From positions 1-64,000 of the forward strand of contig CAVHYP010000004.1 of NCBI GenBank assembly GCA_963640465.1: a stretch of 64,000 nt of DNA. The letters are read 5' to 3'. Made by a program: the position numbers and the translations under genes. Source of the DNA: Colivivens sp963640465 (GTDB lineage: Bacteria > Bacteroidota > Bacteroidia > Bacteroidales > Bacteroidaceae). Positions 58,421 to 64,000 of the stretch are shown here, piece by piece. The notes under the pieces were generated by a model that saw only the letters and a program-made list of their open reading frames with translations, had not been told where the DNA came from and did no database searches. Every line of letters begins with the position of its first letter. Within the stretch, counting starts at the first letter, position 1.

Positions 58421-58756
58421 ATGACACTCGACGAACGTTGGATGCAGATGTGGCATCAGTACATGGACTTTCTGCGAATAAACAAACGGAGGCCCTCAAA
58501 ATATTATCCGGAAGAACGTTACCTCGTGAACTGGGCGAAATATAACCGTAAACAGCGCAACCAGAACAAGTTTGCGCCCGGACGTGAAGAGAAGTTCGCC
58601 CAACTGCTTGAACTGGCGAAAAAATATCAGCGTATAAACTCGCATATATACGTCTACTTGGATGAAACACCTCCAGTTGTTGTACGCCCTCTTTTGTTTG
58701 ACACCAATTATATACAGGGCAATACAGAAGTACTGCCGGATGAAATTGATGACTGA
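58421..58756 (+). CDS. Small basic protein with a helicase-associated-like domain
   Basis: A 111-aa protein without signal peptide or membrane segments. Residues 6-70 (WMQMWHQYMDFLRINKRRPSKYYPEERYLVNWAKYNRKQRNQNKFAPGREEKFAQLLEL) have the spacing of a helicase-associated (HA) domain: a Trp near the start, a turn with Pro, LxxWxxxxR, and a terminal leucine helix. HA domains occur in repeats in Bacteroidetes proteins and probably bind nucleic acid. The acidic C-terminus (about 75-111) is of unknown type. It lies between wzc and glmS behind a terminator; its role in the locus is unclear. Confidence 0.6.
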   Translation: MTLDERWMQMWHQYMDFLRINKRRPSKYYPEERYLVNWAKYNRKQRNQNKFAPGREEKFAQLLELAKKYQRINSHIYVYLDETPPVVVRPLLFDTNYIQGNTEVLPDEIDD

Positions 58757-58877
58757 TTCTAATTGTTATAGGATAAGTAACCTTCTGCAACCGCATGATT
58801 CTTGCGTGTGCAAATAATACACAGGCATATCTCTGAAAAATATCGGGAACAAGCAATATCAACTGAAAAATAATTGT

Positions 58878-58885
58878 TACCTTTG
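58878..58885 (+). promoter_or_regulatory. -7 box upstream of glmS
   Basis: TACCTTTG, 75 nt before the glmS start at 58961. No TTTG is visible at the -33 position. The short leader shows no sign of a glmS ribozyme. Confidence 0.6.
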
Positions 58886-58960
58886 TGTTTCAGAATGACC
58901 AGTGGATTGGTCGTGCCGTCTTACGACGGTTTAATTGGATATAAAACTTATACATTAATT

Positions 58961-61009
58961 ATGTGTGGAATAGTAGGATACATAGGAAAGCGTAAGGCTT
59001 TCCCAATATTGATAAAAGGCCTTCATCGTTTGGAATATCGTGGATACGACAGCTCTGGTTGTGCTTTGATTGACCCGGAGGGTAATATGCACGTATACAA
59101 AGCGAAGGGAAAAGTCTCTGTTCTCGAGTCTGTAGTTGCCTCACGTGAGGGCATGACGGATTCAGCATCATTCGCTTCGTCAAAGTCTTTGGCACTGCAG
59201 TCGACTCTTGGCATTGCCCATACCCGTTGGGCTACCCATGGCGCACCTTCGGAAGTCAATGCCCATCCCCACACATCGCAGAGCGGTAAGATAACCCTTG
59301 TGCATAACGGAATCATCGAGAACTATGTGACTATACGTGAACAACTGAAGAAGCGTGATTGCACATTCAAGTCGGAGACCGATACGGAAGTACTTGTCAA
59401 TTTGATTGAATATGTGAAGGAAGAGAACAATCTCAGTCTTCCCTCGGCAGTACGCGTTGCTCTGACTATGGTCTATGGCGCGTATGCCATCGCAGTAATC
59501 GACCGCGACAATCCCAATATGGTTGTTGCTGCCCGCAAGTCATCGCCGTTGGCTATTGGTCTTGGCTACGGTAACTCCGACGGCAGTCAAGGCGATATGC
59601 CGACAGAATTTTTCCTCGGTTCCGATGCTTCGCCTATTGCCGAATACACCAATCATATTGTGTACCTCAATGATGAGGAGGTTGCAGTCATAGAACTCGG
59701 CAAAGACCTGAAGGTGTATGACCTCAACGGTGCTGAGACTGCAGCAGAGGTGAAGGAAGTGAATGTGGATCTGTCGATGCTCGACCACGAAGGCTATCCT
59801 CATTTCATGCTTAAGGAGATCTTCGACCAACCGAACGTCTTGCGCGATTGTATGCGTGGACGAATCGTTGGCGGTGCAGCTGATATAGCTACAATAGATA
59901 CTCTCGGTACTTTCGGCACAAATGGTATTCCGGGATCAAATGGTTTTAGTCCTCTGCCATTCTCTATGGGCAAGGAACAGGAGAACAACAGTCCTTACAC
60001 TGTCTATAATGTGATTCTTACCGGAGTCACACAGAACCGCCGCCGTCTGCTTCGTGCCCACCGCATAGTGATTGTGTCATGTGGCACGTCATGGCATGCC
60101 GGATTGATAGGCAAGCAACTCATCGAGCATTTCTGCAGCATACCTGTGGAGATTGCCTATGCCAGCGAGTTCCGTTACAGCGATGCAGTGATTGACTGTG
60201 ACGATATCGTCATTGCCATATCACAGTCGGGCGAGACGGCTGACACCCTTGCCGCTGTGAAGAAGGCAAAGGAAGCTGGAGCGTTTGTATATGGAATAGT
60301 GAACGGTGTCGGCAGTTCAATTGCCCGTGCATCAGATTCAGGAACATACATCCATGTAGGCCCGGAGATTGGAGTTGCATCCACAAAGGCTTTCACTGGC
60401 CAGGTTGTTGTTCTCACCATGATTGCACTTGCCCTTGGCATGATTAAGGACACAGTGACGCAGGATGAGTATGAACAGACAATAGCCGAACTGATATGTA
60501 TTCCCGATAAAATACAGAAGGTGCTGGAGCAGGATGATATGATAAAGAAACTCTCGCAGTCGTTCGTCAATGTCCACAACTGCCTTTACCTTGGACGAGG
60601 CTATAATTATCCAGTGGCACTCGAAGGCGCTCTCAAACTGAAGGAAATCAGTTATATTCATGCTGAGGGTTATCCTGCTGCAGAGATGAAGCATGGACCG
60701 ATAGCCTTGGTGGACGAAGAACTGCCGGTCATATTCATTGCCACTCACGACAAACTCTATCAGAAGATAATCTCCAATATGCAGGAGGTGATTTCACGAA
60801 AGGGCAAGATTCTTGCCATCGTGACTGAAGGTGACGAGGATGTCAAGTCGATGGCAGACAGTGTGATTGAAATACCGAAGACTCTTGAATGCCTGACTCC
60901 TTTGTTGAGCGTGATACCACTCCAACTGCTTGCTTACCACATAGCCGTTGCCAAAGGACTTAACGTCGACCAACCACGAAACTTGGCTAAGTCAGTAACA
61001 GTGGAGTAA
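58961..61009 (+). CDS. glmS: Glucosamine-6-phosphate synthase with inserts
   Basis: GlmS makes glucosamine-6-phosphate from fructose-6-phosphate and glutamine, the first step to UDP-GlcNAc. The start is fixed by MCGIVGYIG, because Cys2 must become the N-terminal nucleophile after Met removal; the longer reading from 58874 is wrong. The glutaminase domain (to about residue 260) is followed by two SIS sugar-isomerase domains (CGTSWHAGL, SQSGETADTLAA, EIGVASTKAFTGQ) and ends in LAKSVTVE. At 682 aa it is about 70 residues longer than usual. The extra length is in two places: about 20 residues near SREGMTDSASFASSKSLA, and a Gly/Asn-rich linker (GTFGTNGIPGSNGFSPLPF). It lies inside the polysaccharide locus and supplies its amino sugar. 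Confidence 0.95.
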   Translation: MCGIVGYIGKRKAFPILIKGLHRLEYRGYDSSGCALIDPEGNMHVYKAKGKVSVLESVVASREGMTDSASFASSKSLALQSTLGIAHTRWATHGAPSEVNAHPHTSQSGKITLVHNGIIENYVTIREQLKKRDCTFKSETDTEVLVNLIEYVKEENNLSLPSAVRVALTMVYGAYAIAVIDRDNPNMVVAARKSSPLAIGLGYGNSDGSQGDMPTEFFLGSDASPIAEYTNHIVYLNDEEVAVIELGKDLKVYDLNGAETAAEVKEVNVDLSMLDHEGYPHFMLKEIFDQPNVLRDCMRGRIVGGAADIATIDTLGTFGTNGIPGSNGFSPLPFSMGKEQENNSPYTVYNVILTGVTQNRRRLLRAHRIVIVSCGTSWHAGLIGKQLIEHFCSIPVEIAYASEFRYSDAVIDCDDIVIAISQSGETADTLAAVKKAKEAGAFVYGIVNGVGSSIARASDSGTYIHVGPEIGVASTKAFTGQVVVLTMIALALGMIKDTVTQDEYEQTIAELICIPDKIQKVLEQDDMIKKLSQSFVNVHNCLYLGRGYNYPVALEGALKLKEISYIHAEGYPAAEMKHGPIALVDEELPVIFIATHDKLYQKIISNMQEVISRKGKILAIVTEGDEDVKSMADSVIEIPKTLECLTPLLSVIPLQLLAYHIAVAKGLNVDQPRNLAKSVTVE

Positions 61010-61069
61010 AAGTCTGCTACAATAGAGTAGGGGAGTTTTGTCCTTGATGTGTGCAGTGGAAACTGGTTG

Positions 61070-61756
61070 CTATTTGCCCAGTTTCCATTGCACACCTACG
61101 TTTAGAATGAAGAAGCTGTTGCCGCCAGACTGTACAGACATTCCTGTCGGACCTACATCTCCATAGTATTCGCTTGTGACGATATGAACAGCGAAATCTC
61201 CATATAGGCTGAGGTGCTTGTTGATGGTGCGGGTGCAACCCACTCCGGCACCCACGAACGGCGACCCGGAGTTTGATGCCAGATTGCTTGCTATACCCAT
61301 GCGTGGCATGAGGAGCAACGTCCATTTTTTGTCTGCATCGTAGCCGCAAAGCAGATTCTTCATGTCCAGAAGTACGTCGAGATACAAAAGCAGACAGCCT
61401 CCTTCGTCCATGTTGATGCCGTTGGCTCCTGCTGGTGCCACCCATTCCAGTTTCTTGTTCTCAAACAAAGGAAAGCCGTTTTCCCAATTGATGCGTCCGC
61501 GCAGACCTATGTCGGGCGAGAACCATTTACCCACTCCTGCGTTCAGTCCGAAGCTCGTGCCTTTGGGTATGACCTTACTGAAGTTGTGTCCGTACGGATT
61601 GTGGAGAGTCATGTCAAGACCGGCTTCCACAAACCATCCGTTCCAAAATGAATTGCATACCACTACGTCCTGCTGGTTGTCGCTGGCGTTGTCCTGCGCT
61701 GTCATGTTGAGCGTAAATGTAGCCATGAACAGCATTGTCAATATATATTTCTTCAT
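61070..61756 (-). CDS. Outer-membrane barrel protein, paralogue 1
   Basis: A 228-aa exported protein with a signal peptide (MKKYILTMLFMATFTLNMTAQ) and an eight-to-ten-strand barrel pattern. It shares with its neighbour NGWFVEAGLDMTLHNPYGHNF, GKWFSPDIGLRGRINWENG and a C-terminal strand FFILNVGVQWKLGK. The GxxKWFxPxIGLR phrase is common in Bacteroidales small barrels. The function is unknown. It converges on glmS, and its start follows the stop of paralogue 2 by 39 nt. Confidence 0.75.
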   Translation of the reverse strand: MKKYILTMLFMATFTLNMTAQDNASDNQQDVVVCNSFWNGWFVEAGLDMTLHNPYGHNFSKVIPKGTSFGLNAGVGKWFSPDIGLRGRINWENGFPLFENKKLEWVAPAGANGINMDEGGCLLLYLDVLLDMKNLLCGYDADKKWTLLLMPRMGIASNLASNSGSPFVGAGVGCTRTINKHLSLYGDFAVHIVTSEYYGDVGPTGMSVQSGGNSFFILNVGVQWKLGK

Positions 61757-61795
61757 AATATGTCCTGTTTTTGTTGGTGAAACTGTGTTCTTCCG

Positions 61796-62482
61796 CTACT
61801 TGTTCGCTTTTCTGAACGTGCTTGTTCCAAGGTTGATTTGCAATCCTACGTTGATGTCCATGAAGGCATTGAACTCATTGCCGGTGTCTGTGGGCACGGG
61901 GATAAATCCGCTTGATACTCCATGATAGGCAATGTCGAAGTAAACCTTGTACTTCTCATTGATTCTGAATGTGTTTCCCAATCCGATGGCAACTATCGGC
62001 GTGCCTTTCTTTGAACCGAAGTTGTAGCCGACACCAGCCCTTGGAAATATCTGGAGGTTCCATAGTCTGTCTGCCTTGTATCCCCATATCAGGTTGTGGA
62101 TGTCAAGTTGTATGTCACCCACGAAATAGATGTATCCGCCTCTGTGTAGGTTCACTCCCGGTTCGTTCATCGGTGCAAGCCAGTTGGCGTGATTGTTTCG
62201 GAACATCCCGATGCTGTTCTCCCAGTTGAGTTTCATGCGCAGTCCAATCTCAGGCGTGAACCATTTGCCTGCTGCCACATCAATACCGAAGGTCTTTCCG
62301 TTGGGAAATACTTCCTTGAAAAAAGGATAACCGTTAGGATTCTGCAATGCCATGTCGAGTCCGGCTTGCACATACCAGTTCTGCCACAATGAGTTCTTGT
62401 AGACGGCATGGTCGGACGACTGTGCTTGAATGTTTGTGGAAACAAGGATTGTTGTCACAAATGCTAATAGAAATCGTTTCAT
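61796..62482 (-). CDS. Outer-membrane barrel protein, paralogue 2
   Basis: A 228-aa exported protein, the same length as its downstream neighbour and clearly paralogous: QNWYVQAGLDMALQNPNGYPFF, GKWFTPEIGLRMKLNWENS, and PRAGVGYNFGSKKGTPIVAIGLG. It has a signal peptide (MKRFLLAFVTTILVSTNIQAQ) and a promoter directly upstream (62508-62538), so it heads the two-gene unit. The role is unknown; a place in the polysaccharide locus could mean surface attachment, but this is speculation. Confidence 0.75.
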   Translation of the reverse strand: MKRFLLAFVTTILVSTNIQAQSSDHAVYKNSLWQNWYVQAGLDMALQNPNGYPFFKEVFPNGKTFGIDVAAGKWFTPEIGLRMKLNWENSIGMFRNNHANWLAPMNEPGVNLHRGGYIYFVGDIQLDIHNLIWGYKADRLWNLQIFPRAGVGYNFGSKKGTPIVAIGLGNTFRINEKYKVYFDIAYHGVSSGFIPVPTDTGNEFNAFMDINVGLQINLGTSTFRKANK

Positions 62483-62507
62483 GTTGTATATAATATGTAT
62501 AGTAGTG

Positions 62508-62538
62508 CAAAGATAGTAAAGATATGTATATCGGCAAA
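62508..62538 (-). promoter_or_regulatory. Promoter of the barrel pair
   Basis: On the minus strand: TTTG (62535-62538), 19 nt, TATCTTTG (62508-62515) followed by C. Confidence 0.8.
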
Positions 62539-62784
62539 CTTATTTAACTCAAATCAGTCGTATTGCCATTAAAATCATGACAATTCTATGTTTTATAGCA
62601 TGTTATCAGCTTGTTCGCTGTTCAGTTGTTTGCCCGTTGCATCTCCGATTCTTCATGGTTGTTATCTTCGGATGGTGATCTCTGTGTCATTGTATTCAAT
62701 CTTTGATTTGTGGCATTGGAAGGTACTTTCTGCGGTTACAGAAGCGTTATTTGCGTTTTTTTTACGATATTTATTGATGAAAAT

Positions 62785-62815
62785 TTTGTTTGTTAAAGAA
62801 TAAAGTGTACTTTTG
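62785..62815 (+). promoter_or_regulatory. Promoter of the WcaJ-like gene
   Basis: TTTG (62785-62788), 19 nt, TACTTTTG (62808-62815) followed by C. The leader of about 77 nt runs to the ATG at 62899. The rest of the 416-nt gap between the two divergent promoters shows no gene. Confidence 0.8.
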
Positions 62816-62898
62816 CATCCGAGATAATAAAAAGCAATCAGAACAAAACTCATCAGTTGTTTCAGACAATGTAGATAGGGGGAATTAAAACAACATCT

Positions 62899-64000
62899 AT
62901 GGAACAGTACAATGAAAAGGTTTTTTACTATTACAAGGTACCCGTATTTCTGATGGAAATGCTGACTCATTGCCTTGTATTTTTATTGCTTGCCAATATC
63001 CTGCCGGATATGGACAGCTTTAGTTCGAATGGAATTATAGCAGGTTCAGCTACCTTGCTCATAGTGTCTTATGCTTTGGCAATTTGTATTTGGCCGTTGA
63101 AGTTGGCCGACCGTGGCATCTCGATGGTACGGGTAGTCATGCGTGCCATCGTGCAGACTCTGACCACCATAGTCATCTTTCTTTTCATGCTTTCTCTCGT
63201 GTATAAGATGGTTCCGCGAATCTTCATGCTCGAGATGCTCGGCATTGATATGTTGTGCATAGAGGCAATACACGTCACCTTGGCTTTGCACCTGCGCCGC
63301 ATCCGTAAGAATGGACGTGATTCAATTCCGATTGTCTTCGTGGGAGCCGACCACAACAACCGGATGATATATGAGGACATGAAGGCTGGTGTCGGTGTGA
63401 ATGGATATGTGGCTAAAGGCATGTTCTCGTCTATGTACACCGAAAAGATACCGGAAGGACTTCCTTGTTTGGGTAAGATAAAGGACGTGTTGCCTTATCT
63501 CGAAAAACATAAGAATGAGGTGAAGGAAGTGTACTGCTCTCTTGCTCCAGGCGTAGAAGAGGAGTTGGAGATAATACAGCCTATCATCCGCTTTTGCGAG
63601 GCGAATTTCTTGAAATTCATCTATGTGCCCAACATGAACGGCTATCCGCGTCACAGAATGAGACTCAGTAAGGTGGGGCGTACTACTGTGATTCAGTTGC
63701 ACGATGAACCACTCGACAATGTGGTTGCCCGAATGGCAAAGCGTGCACTTGATATCCTGGTCTCCGGACTGTTTGTGATATTTGTGTTCTGGTGGGTTTA
63801 CATCATTGTGGGACTTATCATAAAGAAAACATCTCCCGGACCTATATTCTTCAAGCAGAAACGTACGGGATACAACGGTGTTGCCTTCGAGTGTCTGAAA
63901 TTCCGTTCGATGAAGGTGTGCGCTGATGCCGACACCAAGCAGGCAACTAAGGACGACCCGCGCAAGACTTCGTTTGGCAACTTCATACGAAAGACCAGCA
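62899..64000 (+). CDS. WcaJ-like undecaprenyl-phosphate sugar transferase, 3' partial
   Basis: The frame is open from the ATG at 62899 to the end of the window (367 codons). It is the first enzyme of exopolysaccharide repeat-unit assembly, moving a sugar-phosphate to the lipid carrier undecaprenyl phosphate. Four N-terminal membrane helices (within residues 13-140) are followed by a Rossmann-like domain (IPIVFVGADHNNRMIYEDM). Then comes a re-entrant helix (RALDILVSGLFVIFVFWWVYIIVGLII) and the start of the bacterial sugar transferase domain with SPGPIFFKQKRTGYNG and CLKFRSM. About 90-100 residues should be missing. Which sugar it uses cannot be told. Confidence 0.9.
   Translation, partial: MEQYNEKVFYYYKVPVFLMEMLTHCLVFLLLANILPDMDSFSSNGIIAGSATLLIVSYALAICIWPLKLADRGISMVRVVMRAIVQTLTTIVIFLFMLSLVYKMVPRIFMLEMLGIDMLCIEAIHVTLALHLRRIRKNGRDSIPIVFVGADHNNRMIYEDMKAGVGVNGYVAKGMFSSMYTEKIPEGLPCLGKIKDVLPYLEKHKNEVKEVYCSLAPGVEEELEIIQPIIRFCEANFLKFIYVPNMNGYPRHRMRLSKVGRTTVIQLHDEPLDNVVARMAKRALDILVSGLFVIFVFWWVYIIVGLIIKKTSPGPIFFKQKRTGYNGVAFECLKFRSMKVCADADTKQATKDDPRKTSFGNFIRKTS

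Noticed and set aside
58886..58960. glmS ribozyme riboswitch
   Set aside because: The leader is only about 70 nt and shows none of the ribozyme's core; that element is mainly found in Firmicutes.

Overview
The window reads as chromosomal DNA of a Bacteroidales bacterium, most likely Prevotella or a close relative. Evidence: about twenty promoters fit the Bacteroidetes form TTTG-N19/20-TAnnTTTG; there are two proteins with type IX secretion (T9SS) tails; Rho carries a long AT-hook-rich insert; MetH lacks the AdoMet-reactivation domain; the RNA polymerase omega is the Rpb6-like form; and many genes belong to Bacteroidales families (DUF4293, DUF4369, DUF6057). Ten Ns at 33188-33197 show this is a scaffolded draft. 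No rRNA, tRNA, CRISPR array or insertion sequence was recognised. The one RNA gene is tmRNA (ssrA), and its partner smpB lies about 36 kb away.

Layout. 1-9.4 kb: a trypsin-like protease with a damaged 5' end, then a minus-strand operon fbp - DMP19-like - smpB - metH, then an ECF sigma / anti-sigma / Spy-like periplasmic protein set and a small T9SS protein. 9.7-17 kb: rpsA, rho, a secreted protein, glnS. 17-22 kb: a compact operon TPR - phoH - purC - menG - aroE with overlapping genes. 22.7-28.8 kb: DUF1846, a GH25 lysozyme-like protein, a secreted M6 protease, and kdgK-eda (end of uronate/KDG breakdown). 29.4-31 kb: two zinc-ribbon membrane proteins.

31.3-35.2 kb is the most unusual part. 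It looks like a four-gene ADP-ribose/NAD operon: an NrtR-type Nudix regulator, a vWA-macro-like fusion, an ADP-ribosylglycohydrolase, and a DUF1810-macro-like fusion broken by one in-frame TGA. The regulator's promoter is flanked by two matching GCGT-N7-ACGC palindromes centred 52 bp apart. Next to it is a fused HD-hydrolase/MsrA protein.

37.7-54 kb: an ABC-F ATPase with a degenerate second site, a porin, ssrA, a MORN protein, a YhcH protein, glgB, a DUF6057 membrane protein, and an envelope/housekeeping run bamD - rpoZ - DUF4293 - nitroreductase - DUF2520 - kdsC - maf, then galE on the other strand. 54.3-64 kb: an exopolysaccharide locus (HAD protein, Wza-like exporter, Wzc-like tyrosine kinase with a YG-repeat tail, a small HA-like protein, glmS, two paralogous barrels, and a WcaJ-like transferase cut by the window edge).

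Between the genes there are two striking repeat systems. One is a dispersed element at four sites whose hairpin stems change in compensating ways. The other is a set of arrays, unrelated in sequence at most sites, that nearly all keep a 22-bp period (six clear loci, plus weak 21-24 bp cases and one 42-bp array).
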